Positions 32,288 through 41,461 of a DNA stretch of 64,000 bases are shown in pieces (positions within the stretch are counted from its first letter, which is position 1; each line of letters starts with the position of its first letter). A program made the position numbers and the translations under genes. Source of the DNA: Anaerobacillus alkaliphilus (GTDB taxonomy: Bacteria > Bacillota > Bacilli > Bacillales > Anaerobacillaceae). The stretch lies in assembly GCF_004116265.1 (NCBI RefSeq), contig NZ_QOUX01000050.1, forward strand, positions 1 to 64,000, in the 5' to 3' direction. The notes beneath the pieces are model-generated. The model had not been told where the DNA came from. It saw nothing but the letters and a program-made list of their open reading frames with translations, and made no database searches.

Positions 32288-33754
32288 TTACATTTCTTTT
32301 TGTAGTTCAATCAGTATACTAGCAAAGTACGGATCCCATTGCGTTCCTTTTCCTTCTTCAAGTATTTGTAGAGCCTTAGCTATAGGCATACCTTTCCGAT
32401 ACGGCCGATCAGATGTCATTGCATCAAATGCATCAGCGACAGCGATTAATCTACCCAATAGTGGGATTTCTTCCCCTTTTAATCCTTCTGGGTATCCGTT
32501 TCCGTCATAACGTTCATGGTGATATTTAACTCCGGGAACAATTGCTAATAAGTGCTTCGGTAAACCCACCTGCTCCAAAATATTGGCTCCAATTGTCGGG
32601 TGTAATTTTATTTGGTCGAACTCCTCATCTGTTAGCTTGCCATCCTTGAGTAAGACTTCATCTCTGACTCCAATTTTTCCGATGTCATGAAGTAACGCTG
32701 CTTTTCTTAACAAGTCAATCTGTTCAATAGAGAAATTTGCTTTCCTCGCGATTTCCACTGAATAATCAGCAACTCGATTGGTATGACCAGCTGTATACGA
32801 ATCCCTTGCATCAAGAGTAGCCGCAAAAACGGTAAAAAAGCTTTCTAGTAACTGCTCGTTTTCTTTATCCCGTTCTTTAATTCCGGAAACCATTAGATTA
32901 AAGCCACTTACTAGGTTAGAAAATTCATCTGAATAATAATTATCCATAGTTTCTAACTGACCTTGTTTAACCTTAAGGAGATTTTCTCGAAGTTCATTAA
33001 TAGGTTGTTCAATACTTTTATAGAGAAGTAGTGTCCCATAAATAGATAAGAATAAGATCACTCCCACAATTACTGATGCCCAACTCCAATAAGTGCTTGT
33101 ACCACCATCAGTCGTTCGAATTTGTGCTGCTAGTAGGAATAAACACACAGGAAAAACAGCAATAAGTAGAGAGCTCATTAGTAACTTTTGTTGTATACTC
33201 AGAAAGAACTTACCCTCTATCGATAAAGGCACTCTTGCTCGATTTGAAATAGATTGTATGACTGCTTTAACAGCAGATGTAGTTAAATAAAATTCAATTA
33301 GGCCATGCATGACAGCGATAAGGATCGCCCCACACCAAGCATAAAAAATATAATAATACGGTAATGAAATAAAATTATGATAAATCAAACCAAACGTTAC
33401 AATTGATGCAGGTATTGATAACCCTAACAAATGTGGACCAAGAATTCTTTGTAGCGTTAACAGAGGAAAACGATGCGCCGTTAAAAATGCCTCATTTACT
33501 TGTTGATCTGTAGGTGCTTCAGTATAAAAGTAGCGTTTTAATGGTTGGATATGTGTCTTATACGAACGTATTTCCAAACCGACCATCACGGTTCCAGAAA
33601 AAATCATGACCATTAGTAAATACAATACTTCATTTGTCGTGAGATTTAATGTATGAAAAATAAACACACTACCGACCCCAAAGATTGCAATAATAGATCC
33701 AATTATGTAATTGAAGAGTATCTGCTTCTGAAATTGATGAAAAAGCTCCACCAT
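32288..33754 (-). CDS. Membrane HD-GYP domain protein (putative c-di-GMP phosphodiesterase)
   Basis: 488 residues. The N-terminal ~250 residues hold six membrane helices, then a HAMP-like linker (LLYKSIEQPINELRENLLKV) and an HD-GYP domain: HTNRVADYSVEIA, HDIGKIGVRDEVL, KLHPTIGANILEQV, KYHHERYDGNGYPEGLKGEE and DAFDAMTSDRPYRKGM. All hallmark residues of active HD-GYP enzymes are present, so it likely degrades c-di-GMP in response to a membrane signal. ATG at 33754 or GTG one codon later; the AAAGGTGG site fits either. Confidence 0.9.
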   Translation of the reverse strand: MVELFHQFQKQILFNYIIGSIIAIFGVGSVFIFHTLNLTTNEVLYLLMVMIFSGTVMVGLEIRSYKTHIQPLKRYFYTEAPTDQQVNEAFLTAHRFPLLTLQRILGPHLLGLSIPASIVTFGLIYHNFISLPYYYIFYAWCGAILIAVMHGLIEFYLTTSAVKAVIQSISNRARVPLSIEGKFFLSIQQKLLMSSLLIAVFPVCLFLLAAQIRTTDGGTSTYWSWASVIVGVILFLSIYGTLLLYKSIEQPINELRENLLKVKQGQLETMDNYYSDEFSNLVSGFNLMVSGIKERDKENEQLLESFFTVFAATLDARDSYTAGHTNRVADYSVEIARKANFSIEQIDLLRKAALLHDIGKIGVRDEVLLKDGKLTDEEFDQIKLHPTIGANILEQVGLPKHLLAIVPGVKYHHERYDGNGYPEGLKGEEIPLLGRLIAVADAFDAMTSDRPYRKGMPIAKALQILEEGKGTQWDPYFASILIELQKEM

Positions 33755-33959
33755 TCTCCACCTTTCAAACTGGTTAATAACTATCAGAATAGCAAAAAAA
33801 TGAATGCTTGCATACCTAATAGTCAGTTAGATTTTAAAAAGAGAGGTCGAGTATAATAACGGGTTCTGTTACCTATCGCAAAATCATAATTTACAGTTTA
33901 AAATGTAGATTGAATTGCACCTATATTTGTACCGTAATTTACGACTATTTAAGAAATGT

Positions 33960-33994
33960 AAAATGGCTCAGTTCACATTGAACTAAGCCATTTT
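33960..33994. terminator. Orphan terminator-like hairpin
   Basis: AAATGGCTCAGTTC and GAACTAAGCCATTT (one mismatch) with a 5-base loop and TTTTA on both strands. It lies in a 317-base gap (33755-34071) that holds no gene I can support, about 80 bases beyond the terminator of the 34092 gene. Confidence 0.55.
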
Positions 33995-34071
33995 AACATA
34001 TTATTTTTATTTTTATTTATTGAACTAACGAATGCTTAGTACAATAAGTACTATTTCCTTCTAATATCCTT

Positions 34072-34101
34072 AAAAAGGTTTGTAGCATTTGCTACAAACT
34101 T
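34072..34101 (-). terminator. Terminator of the 34092 gene
   Basis: GTTTGTAGCA and TGCTACAAAC, 10-bp perfect stem, T5 on the minus strand; the TAG stop lies in the stem. Confidence 0.8.
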
Positions 34102-34658
34102 CTTCGTTTTTTAGTATAGAATGTTAAAAGTGAAATTACTAACAAGAAAAAGATAACTATGCTTATTAATGATTTGACTTCCCACTGATAACCGCTGTCA
34201 ACCACTCCGATGCTTTCGGATTGAGGTTGCGCCCTTAGATATTTATCGAAATAGGCTTTTTTCTTTTTGTCTGGATGAATTATTTCACCTTCTAAAAATT
34301 TTAGGACACCGTTAATTCCTCCGACTGGTACTAAGAAATTGGCACTCTCATTCCTTTCAAGAAATAAGAGAAATTCGCCACCTTCCTCTTGGAATTCGGC
34401 TGCCCAACTAACATCGTGGACATCTATACCTGCGATTAGGGGCTCAACATAATCTCCCAGAATAATTTCTCTAACGTCAAATTCAAAGCCGTTGAATACA
34501 CGACCATTCTTGGCCTCGCTAGAAAAGTTGTAGGTGCCAAGAACAATAACTTCTGCTTGTTCAAGAACCTTTTGAGGTTTTAGATCAACCCAGGTAGTGG
34601 CACTAACCGAGGTTGAAGTCATTATTACAAAGAAAAGTAGTAGAATTCGTTTTTTCAT
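34092..34658 (-). CDS. Exported protein with C-terminal membrane anchor, unknown
   Basis: 188 residues. Cleavable signal peptide (KKRILLLFFVIMTSTSVSAT, likely cut after VSA), an extracytoplasmic beta-rich domain (EVIVLGTYNFSSEAKNGRVF, GGEFLLFLERNESANFLVPV, GGINGVLKFLEG) and a C-terminal anchor (LISIVIFFLLVISLLTFY) followed by KKRRSL. Topology is thus outside-facing and anchored at the C end. The middle resembles domains seen in other Bacillus surface proteins of unknown function. GGAGGAG upstream, own terminator. The next 240 bases upstream hold no gene. Confidence 0.68.
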   Translation of the reverse strand: MKKRILLLFFVIMTSTSVSATTWVDLKPQKVLEQAEVIVLGTYNFSSEAKNGRVFNGFEFDVREIILGDYVEPLIAGIDVHDVSWAAEFQEEGGEFLLFLERNESANFLVPVGGINGVLKFLEGEIIHPDKKKKAYFDKYLRAQPQSESIGVVDSGYQWEVKSLISIVIFFLLVISLLTFYTKKRRSL

Positions 34659-34899
34659 AGCTCCTCCATTATAAGATAGACCGGTTTAGTCATACCATAA
34701 AGCTTCCCGCATTCACTGGAATAGACTCTAGTGTTTATTCTTCGGGTAGATTTACTGTCTCTGTTAACAGAATAACCTCAAGGTTTCATTTATTGAACGA
34801 AACCGCCTCTATAATTACGAAGGAAGTATCAATGTTGCTGTTTTAGTAAAGCCACCCGTTAGTGAAAAGAAGTAATGAAAACTACCGTTTCCATTTCGA

Positions 34900-35430
34900 T
34901 TATAAATCCTGCAATTCTCTATATACAGGTCTATCTTTAAAAATAACCTCTCCCTCTTTATCATAAGCAACAATATCCATCATGATGTAGTTATCTATTG
35001 GTGAAAGCCAAATACGATATTCGTTCACCTTAACAATATCAGCCTTTTTACGGTCGAAAAATATTTCATGTATTTTATCATTATTTACCTTACCAAAAAA
35101 TAACTTATGGTCATTTTCAACATTTATGCCACTTGTTGAAAGAGCAATGGCTTCGTCCACTTCGCTTCCCAAAGCTCCTGAATAAATAAATTCTAAATTG
35201 TCTTTAAAAGAAAAAGCAGAAACTATCACTGTTTCATTTTCTGCGTTATAAGAGATAGCATAGTAATATTCTCCGTTGTTAGTAACTTGATATAGTTTTT
35301 TGTTTCTATCCTCTTCTACATACTCTCGAATGTAACTAATAACGTCTTCATCAGTCATTATTAGTTCACTTTCACAGCCTAATATAACTGAAAATAGTAT
35401 TACCGCTAAAATTAGATGTAAAAATCTCAA
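34900..35430 (-). CDS. Hypothetical lipoprotein
   Basis: 176 residues when started at TTG 35430, which has GGGAGG 7 bases upstream. The first 19 residues form a lipoprotein signal ending in the lipobox VILGC. The mature domain (EDVISYIREYVEEDRNKKLY, YYAISYNAENETVIVSAFSF, RIWLSPIDNYIMMDIVAYD) is a mixed alpha/beta domain, family not recognised. A longer frame to 35472 would begin without a ribosome site and give a poor signal peptide. The gene is 75 bases downstream of a small membrane protein gene. Confidence 0.65.
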   Translation of the reverse strand: MRFLHLILAVILFSVILGCESELIMTDEDVISYIREYVEEDRNKKLYQVTNNGEYYYAISYNAENETVIVSAFSFKDNLEFIYSGALGSEVDEAIALSTSGINVENDHKLFFGKVNNDKIHEIFFDRKKADIVKVNEYRIWLSPIDNYIMMDIVAYDKEGEVIFKDRPVYRELQDL

Positions 35431-35505
35431 CTTAATTCCTCCCATTAAATACATACAGTCCTTGAAATTCAACTAACGCACTCCGTTACTTTAATAATGG
35501 TAACG

Positions 35506-35709
35506 CTATTGTATTTTGGTACTAATAATCTCAGTTTCTTTCTGCGTTTTACCAATAAGTTTTCCAGTTAGAAGTAAAACCGCTCCGATTACCAGCATTC
35601 CATAAAAAACGGATTGAGAGTTCATAAAACCGAGAGGATAAACAATTGAACTTACTATTACACCCAATCCAAAAGAACTAATGCCAATCCCGACTAACTT
35701 TTTTCTCAT
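35506..35709 (-). CDS. Small two-helix membrane protein, unknown
   Basis: 67 residues: MRKKLVGIGISSFGLGVIVS, then a second helix SVFYGMLVIGAVLLLTGKL, and a polar tail KTQKETEIISTKIQ. Probably both ends in the cytoplasm. Family unknown. AAAGGAG upstream supports the ATG. Confidence 0.55.
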   Translation of the reverse strand: MRKKLVGIGISSFGLGVIVSSIVYPLGFMNSQSVFYGMLVIGAVLLLTGKLIGKTQKETEIISTKIQ

Positions 35710-36094
35710 TAATCTAATCTCCTTTTTGTAGTTTCAATACCCGTCAAAACAAAATTCTAATTTTTCTAATATTTATTTACGAAAGTATACAATATATGGT
35801 TTCAGATTTAAAATCTTGTTGAATTCTGCTTCGTTACTTTAAGTAAATTATTTCACAATCTTAGTATTAACCTCTATGTTATTTTAACATAAAATACCAT
35901 TTTTCTTGGAGTTTTTTATTCATGATTTAAGTTTGTTATTGGAATCGACAAATGGAAAACCACATTTGAGTAAAACTGTCCATAGATTTGTCCCCTCATT
36001 TGTGCATGTATCTGCGGAGCATATATACCCAAATTCATTTACAAATCAAAATACAAAAACCACTAATAAATTAGTAAAAATTGATTTATATCAA
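35710..36094. other. AT-rich intergenic region without a supported gene
   Basis: About 385 very AT-rich bases between the small membrane protein gene and the SleL terminator. A plus-strand frame at 35906-36097 is open for 63 codons, but starts at TTG without a usable ribosome site and resembles nothing I know. No RNA gene or repeat seen. Confidence 0.5.
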
Positions 36095-36133
36095 TAAAAA
36101 ACGCCTACCAAATTAATGAACAATTTGATAGGC
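36095..36133 (-). terminator. Terminator of the sleL-like gene
   Basis: GCCTACCAAATT and AATTTGATAGGC (one mismatch) with a 7-base loop and TTTTTT on the minus strand, 70 bases after the stop. Confidence 0.75.
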
Positions 36134-36203
36134 AAATCACTCTACATTTTCTTTGTTTGCAATAGGAAACGGAACCCGTTTCGAGTATAACCCGACCTTA
36201 TCT

Positions 36204-37493
36204 TTACCTCTTAACTACATTGAAGTTTTCATTAATTAACAACCAATTTTGCGGAAACGGCAAGCCAAGTTTCCAATAGCTAATTCCTCGCAAGCCCAAC
36301 CTCTTAACTAAATCAAATTTTGCCTGAATTGATCTAGCATCCTCGAACCATACTTTGTGGCTTCTACCTTGTTCATCGACATAATCAAAATGCGGGGCTT
36401 GCGCTTCATAGTCATATTGGATTGGTACATTGTACTGTTTCGCAAGTTCAATTGCTTGTTGCGGACTAACCGCTCTAGCGTACTCTCCCCCTGGTACAAA
36501 TGGAAGTGTCCAATCATATCCATAGAGGTTCTGACCCATCATAATTTTTGACGCCGGCATTTCGGATAACGCATATTGAATAACTTCCTCAACTGGACCT
36601 ATAGGAGACACTGCCATTGGAGGTCCACCAGAGTACCCCCATTCATATGTCATTAATACAACAAAGTCGACGATTTCACCATGTGCCCGGTAATCATGAG
36701 CCTCATACCATTGGCCAGGTTGGTCCCTCCTTGTTTTTGGAGCTAATGCACTAGATATAAGTAGTCCTTCTGCACGTAATCTTGCCGCGGCTTTTCGTAA
36801 AAAATTATTATATGGCTCTCGCATATCACCTGGTAAAAATTCAAAATCGAAATGAACATCCGTAAAGCGACCAACTCTTCTCGCTTCAGCAATGATGTTA
36901 TCTAAAAGTAAATCTTGAACAGCGTCACTTTGTAAAATGTCTCTGCCAAGTTCCCCACTGAATTGACCTTCTTCTAAATTTGTAACAACCATCATCAGTG
37001 ATGCTCCTGTTTCTCTTGCTACTTCTGGGATTCCTTGCAACGGTTGCGGATCCAGTGTTCCGTCTCTTCGTACTTCATAGCTAAAAGGAGCTAGATAAGT
37101 TAGGTATGGGCCTGCTTGCCTAGCATCAGCTAGCAACTCAGGACTTACGGTTGTTCCCCGCGGCTCGATATAAGCATTTGTTTCTGCGGGTGTCTTCGGA
37201 CGAGGAGTCAAATAAAGTCTCATCCCCGGCATCAAAGGTGTACTTGGATCAATTTGATTTACTTGAGCCAAGGTTAAGTAGTTGATACCCAATCGCTGAC
37301 TTATTGACCATAAAGAATCCCCTGGTTGAACCCAATAAAATCTTCCTACTATTGGTATGACAATCGCTTGGCCTACCGCTAATCGTTCAGGTTCAGGTAT
37401 TTGGTTTGCCTGGACTATCTCTTGAACAGTAGTGTTATAGGCTCTCGCTATTTGCCAAAGGCTATCTCCTACTTGCATAACGTGAATTTGCAT
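36204..37493 (-). CDS. sleL: Spore cortex N-acetylglucosaminidase SleL/YaaH-like
   Basis: 429 residues, the length of B. subtilis YaaH (SleL). Two N-terminal LysM domains (IHVMQVGDSLWQIARAYNTT; FYWVQPGDSLWSISQRLGIN) anchor it to peptidoglycan, followed by a glycoside hydrolase 18 domain with the catalytic DFEF strand in FTDVHFDFEFLPGDMREPYN and the late MTYEWGYSGGPPMAVSPI. The enzyme degrades cortex during germination and sits in the spore coat. ATG at 37493 has AGGAGG 8 bases upstream; an ATG 7 codons earlier does not. Single gene. Confidence 0.88.
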   Translation of the reverse strand: MQIHVMQVGDSLWQIARAYNTTVQEIVQANQIPEPERLAVGQAIVIPIVGRFYWVQPGDSLWSISQRLGINYLTLAQVNQIDPSTPLMPGMRLYLTPRPKTPAETNAYIEPRGTTVSPELLADARQAGPYLTYLAPFSYEVRRDGTLDPQPLQGIPEVARETGASLMMVVTNLEEGQFSGELGRDILQSDAVQDLLLDNIIAEARRVGRFTDVHFDFEFLPGDMREPYNNFLRKAAARLRAEGLLISSALAPKTRRDQPGQWYEAHDYRAHGEIVDFVVLMTYEWGYSGGPPMAVSPIGPVEEVIQYALSEMPASKIMMGQNLYGYDWTLPFVPGGEYARAVSPQQAIELAKQYNVPIQYDYEAQAPHFDYVDEQGRSHKVWFEDARSIQAKFDLVKRLGLRGISYWKLGLPFPQNWLLINENFNVVKR

Positions 37494-37590
37494 CGTACTT
37501 CCTCCTAGTTTCATAATAACCTCTTTTAAGGTATGAAAAACACGGAGGATAGGTACCTAGTAAATAAAAAAATACATCTCAAATGATGCT

Positions 37591-38040
37591 TTAATTTTTA
37601 AATAAATCTACCCCATAGTAAGAGGTTACTGTAATGGCGATTGTCCATAACGCAAGACTAATTGTCGTCCAAAGTAGCGTAGCCTGCTTTTTTGCGCCTA
37701 ATGATATGGCGATGACAACAGCAAGATGTGCACCAGTAATAAACGGTCCTGCTAGCGATAGCCCAGGTAATCCATATTTATTCCATATTTCCACGGCACG
37801 TTTTGCTCGCTTCTTTTCCTTTTTCGGTTTCTTTTTGGCACGCCATTGTTGAAATTTTTCAAAGAAAAGAATAAGCAAATACACTGTCGATAAGTTACCT
37901 AAAAATGATAAAAATCCTACTAAAAGCGGATTTAATCCATTTAGAATACCTATAGGAATAATAATTAGAATTTCAATCCACGGAATCGCTGCCAAAATAA
38001 AAATAACTATGTATTCCCATAGTGATAATAAAAATTCCAT
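37591..38040 (-). CDS. Small multidrug export family protein (COG2426)
   Basis: 149 residues, four membrane helices separated by a very basic cytoplasmic loop (WRAKKKPKKEKKRAKRAVEI). The pattern AAIPWIEILIIIPIGILNGL and GLPGLSLAGPFITGAHLAVV matches the Sm_multidrug_ex family, annotated as putative export proteins without firm biochemical proof. GAGGGGG before ATG supports the start. Confidence 0.8.
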   Translation of the reverse strand: MEFLLSLWEYIVIFILAAIPWIEILIIIPIGILNGLNPLLVGFLSFLGNLSTVYLLILFFEKFQQWRAKKKPKKEKKRAKRAVEIWNKYGLPGLSLAGPFITGAHLAVVIAISLGAKKQATLLWTTISLALWTIAITVTSYYGVDLFKN

Positions 38041-38143
38041 AAGGTCCCCCTCTAGATGACGTACTGTTTATTCTATCAAATGACTCTTAAATCGTTGATA
38101 TGCACGTCAGTAGTAAATAAATACATATTTTACCAAAAATACG

Positions 38144-38174
38144 AAAGCACACTAGTTTGATGTTAGTGTGCTTT
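38144..38174 (-). terminator. Terminator of the CPA antiporter gene
   Basis: AAAGCACACTA and TAGTGTGCTTT, an 11-bp perfect stem. Confidence 0.75.
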
Positions 38175-38202
38175 ACTTGATTTGTTGTAACAGAATTAGG
38201 TA

Positions 38203-39720
38203 CTAAGATATACCAACCGTTTCTTTGACGTTTTCATCCTCAACGGTTTCTTTTTTCTCTTCCATAAGTTCTTTCAGTTGCTTTTTACTTTCGCGCGCTG
38301 TTAGTACATATAGAAGATCATTTGCTTTTATCTCGGTTTTTCCAGTTGGCGTAATGAGTTGATTGTCACGAATAATTGCATTCACTAACACTTTATTTGG
38401 AAAGCTGATATTCTCAAGCCTCATGCCATTTATCATACTATCATCATCAATAACAAATTCAATGATCTCAGCATTGCTTTTTCCGATTGATACTAATTCT
38501 AAGGAGTGTGATGACTGCACTTTCTTTGCCATCGTTAAACCTAGCCAACGGGCAACATGCGAAATCGTTGAACCTTGGATTAACGCTGAAGTTAATACAA
38601 CGAAGAACACAACATTAAAAAACAGCTGACTGTTTGGTATTCCTGCTAACATCGGAAAAGTAGCCAGTACAATCGGTACAGCTCCTCTTAGACCAGCCCA
38701 AGACAGAAAAACCTTCTCTTTAAAATTATACTTCAAGCCAATAACTGACAGAAACACTGCCAATGGCCTTGCTACTAAAATGAGTATAATTGACAGCAAC
38801 AACCCTTTAAGCATAATACTTAATGTAAATTGAGCTGGGAAAACTAACAATCCTAAAATCATAAACATTAAGATTTGCATCATCCAGGCAAAACCTTCGT
38901 TGAAGCGAAAGATTGATTGCCGGTAAGTCAAATCTTCAGAATTTCCAATAATAAGTGCAGCAACGTACACGGCTAGTAGTCCACTAGCACCAACGAGAGC
39001 AGTAATACTATATGTGAGCAAGGCAAACGCCAGAGCAAATACAGGATACAATCCACTAGAATCCAAGTTAATTCGATTGATGGCTGCTGCAGCGAGTTTC
39101 CCAACAGCTAAGCCCATAATTAAACCAATTCCCATTTGCCAAAAAAACGACCCTGCCATGAGGAAATAATTTGGTTGATCAGAAAGAAGTAATTGAATAA
39201 TTGATAACGTTAAAAACACAGCCATTGGATCATTAGTTCCTGACTCAGCTTCTAAGGTTGCTCCTAGCCTTTCTCTAATATTTTGTCCCTTTAATACTGC
39301 AAATACGGCTGCAGCATCAGTGGAGCCAACAATTGCACCAAATAAAAATCCCTCTAGCCAAGAAACATCAAGAACCAACTTAGCAGCTACTGCCACTACC
39401 GTCGTAGTGAGTACAACTCCAAGGGTAGCTAATGATAATGAAGGGATCGCCACTGATTTCACCGTTGACCATTTGGTTTGTAATCCACCTTCAAAAAGAA
39501 TAATTACTAAAGCAATAATCCCGATCAGTTGCGCATATCTAGCATTATCAAAATAAATAATTCCAAGACCGTCACTACCTACAACCATCCCAACGACGAT
39601 AAATAGTACTAGAGCAGGTACGCCTAAACGGCTCGAAAACTTTGTCGTTATTACACCTACTATTAACAAAAGTGCTCCAAGGAGAACAAAATAGTCTGCA
39701 TTAAAAATTACCCCATTCAA
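38203..39720 (-). CDS. Cation/proton antiporter (NhaP2/CvrA-like) with TrkA-C domain
   Basis: 505 residues. About 12 membrane helices of the CPA1 type; the ion-binding segment GAIVGSTDAAAVFAVLKGQN and AESGTNDPMAVFLTLSI are conserved, as is WAGLRGAVPIVLATFP. The C-terminal ~85 residues form a TrkA-C (RCK_C) ligand-binding domain (NAIIRDNQLITPTGKTEIKA, NDLLYVLTARES), as in K+/H+ antiporters gated by nucleotides. Probably expels K+ or Na+ for pH and turgor control. Start TTG at 39720, following GGGAGGGAA. Confidence 0.88.
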   Translation of the reverse strand: MNGVIFNADYFVLLGALLLIVGVITTKFSSRLGVPALVLFIVVGMVVGSDGLGIIYFDNARYAQLIGIIALVIILFEGGLQTKWSTVKSVAIPSLSLATLGVVLTTTVVAVAAKLVLDVSWLEGFLFGAIVGSTDAAAVFAVLKGQNIRERLGATLEAESGTNDPMAVFLTLSIIQLLLSDQPNYFLMAGSFFWQMGIGLIMGLAVGKLAAAAINRINLDSSGLYPVFALAFALLTYSITALVGASGLLAVYVAALIIGNSEDLTYRQSIFRFNEGFAWMMQILMFMILGLLVFPAQFTLSIMLKGLLLSIILILVARPLAVFLSVIGLKYNFKEKVFLSWAGLRGAVPIVLATFPMLAGIPNSQLFFNVVFFVVLTSALIQGSTISHVARWLGLTMAKKVQSSHSLELVSIGKSNAEIIEFVIDDDSMINGMRLENISFPNKVLVNAIIRDNQLITPTGKTEIKANDLLYVLTARESKKQLKELMEEKKETVEDENVKETVGIS

Positions 39721-39981
39721 ATTCCCTCCCCCTCTATATAATCTTGGAATCAGATAATCTATGAATAGTTTTTACTTGAATGCCCGTTACGTTACATAAC
39801 CTTATTATAGCATTAGTTTTTGTATCATTAAAAATGAATTGCTTAAAAACTTAGAAAATATTTCTTCATTCGTTATATTTATAAAAAGCAATTATTGATT
39901 TTTAAATCTAGTTGTTGAAATGTTCCTATTATGTACCTAATCGGAACATTTGACTTGGACATTGGAAACTAATATCACAAA

Positions 39982-40009
39982 ATAAAAATCCTCGATTAAG
40001 AGGATTTAA
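39982..40009 (-). terminator. Terminator of the P-II/DUF1538 operon
   Basis: AATCCTC and GAGGATT with a 6-base loop, T run on the minus strand. A second, longer-loop hairpin (AAATGTTCC/GGAACATTT) lies at 39918-39951. Confidence 0.75.
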
Positions 40010-40734
40010 GATTGATCAAATTTGTCGTTGATCATTTTATTTAATATATGGTTAATCCCGATTGTTCTTTCTACTTCTAGGACAAAGGCAATACCTTTTC
40101 CAGGTTTATTCAACTCTACATCTTCTTCAATTTGTTCTAATACTTGCTTTGTTTTTTCTCGATCAACAAGTGTTAAGACAATATCTTTTTCAGGTTCAAT
40201 TAGAATATTAAACAATTTTGCTTGTTCATGGATACCAGTTCCTCGCCCTGAAATAATCGTACCACCTTCCGCACCAGCTTTCTTTGACGCATCCACAACG
40301 TCGTCAGAGTCACCTTTGTTTACAATTGTTACGATCAGGTCATAAAGTACAGCTTGTTTTTCCACCGCAGTTTTCCCCTCCAGATATTGAGTTGAGTGCG
40401 TGCTTATTCCAAGTAAATGAGCTATACCTGTAATCGCCTTAGTTCCGATGACAATCGCAAGCCCACTTCCAGGGGTACATAGTCTTCCCTCGTCTTCAAT
40501 TGCCGAAATAACTCTATCACTAATATCCGAAGTTGTTAAAGTTAAGATAAGCTCTTTTTCTGGGACGATAGGAATTCCTAAAAATGATTTATTTTCATGA
40601 ACGCCTGTTCCACGTCCAAAAATGACTGTTCCACCTTCTGCTCCGGCTTGTTTAGAAGCTTTAACAATTTTTTTCGCTTGTCCTTTTTTAACTATTGTAA
40701 TAATGAGCTTATGCCCCTTGTTTACGCTTTTCAT
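40006..40734 (-). CDS. Tandem P-II (GlnB-like) regulator
   Basis: About 242 residues made of two P-II-like domains fused head to tail. Each has the pattern IVxKGxxxxVVxASKxAGAEGG, then FGRGTGVHE or SGRGTGIHE, then PEKEL(I)LTL and a C-terminal GKGIA/GSGLA loop (domain 1 about residues 10-105, domain 2 about 125-220). P-II proteins bind ATP/ADP and 2-oxoglutarate and control transporters; the uridylylated Tyr of GlnB is not evident. It lies at the end of an operon with two DUF1538 membrane proteins and overlaps the upstream gene by 26 bases, so it probably gates that transporter. Confidence 0.85.
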   Translation of the reverse strand: MKSVNKGHKLIITIVKKGQAKKIVKASKQAGAEGGTVIFGRGTGVHENKSFLGIPIVPEKELILTLTTSDISDRVISAIEDEGRLCTPGSGLAIVIGTKAITGIAHLLGISTHSTQYLEGKTAVEKQAVLYDLIVTIVNKGDSDDVVDASKKAGAEGGTIISGRGTGIHEQAKLFNILIEPEKDIVLTLVDREKTKQVLEQIEEDVELNKPGKGIAFVLEVERTIGINHILNKMINDKFDQS

Positions 40735-41461
40735 TCTGTTTCTCTCGCCCCTTTCCTTCAAATAGTAACCCTAATGTAAGAACAGAAATAATTGGGGATA
40801 AAGCCACCAAAGCGATCATACCAAATCCGTCTAATAGGGGATCACGCCCATCAATCACTGAAGCTACACCAACAGCAATAGCAAGAACAAATGTCACTGT
40901 CATCGGTCCTGTAGCAACTCCCCCTGAATCAAAGGCAATCGCTGTAAACCGATTGGATGAAAAATACATTAAGGTAAGGGCAATCAAATACCCTGGAATG
41001 ATAAAGTACCATAAGGGGATCCCTACTATTATCCGTAACATGGATAGGGCAATCGAAACCGCTACTCCAATTGATAACGTGTATAACATTACTTTTTGCG
41101 AAATATAACCACCAGAAACCTTTTCTACCTCATGATTTAAAATTCTTACCGCAGGTTCTGCAAAGGTCGCAACAAACCCAAATACAAACCCAATAGGAAT
41201 TAACACCCAACGGTCCGATAGACTTCCTAGCTTTTCACCGATTAGCTCACCTACGGGGAAAAATCCAACATGGACACCTTGTAGAAAGAAAGCTAATCCT
41301 AGAAATGATAATACTATACCTTTTGCTATATTCACTAGTTTTTTTCGATCGAGCTTTAAAAAGAACACCTGAAATATCAAGAAAAATAGTACTAAGGGGA
41401 TTAACGCAAAGGTTACCTCTAACAAAACATGACCAAAGCCTTTAAAGATATGTATGTTCAT
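40709..41461 (-). CDS. DUF1538 membrane protein, second half-like
   Basis: 250 residues, about seven membrane helices. It shares with its neighbour the DUF1538 motifs GFVATFAEPAVRILNHEVE and AFDSGGVATGPMTVTFVLAI, and GFFPVGELIGEKL. In many bacteria both halves form one protein of ~500 residues; here they are separate. A transport role is inferred from the fold and the P-II partner; the substrate is unknown. Overlaps the upstream gene by 4 bases (ATGA). Confidence 0.85.
   Translation of the reverse strand: MNIHIFKGFGHVLLEVTFALIPLVLFFLIFQVFFLKLDRKKLVNIAKGIVLSFLGLAFFLQGVHVGFFPVGELIGEKLGSLSDRWVLIPIGFVFGFVATFAEPAVRILNHEVEKVSGGYISQKVMLYTLSIGVAVSIALSMLRIIVGIPLWYFIIPGYLIALTLMYFSSNRFTAIAFDSGGVATGPMTVTFVLAIAVGVASVIDGRDPLLDGFGMIALVALSPIISVLTLGLLFEGKGREKQNEKRKQGA

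Noticed and set aside
35906-36097. Plus-strand 63-codon frame (TTG start)
   Set aside because: No usable ribosome site, extreme AT content, runs into the terminator of the sleL-like gene, no recognisable domain.
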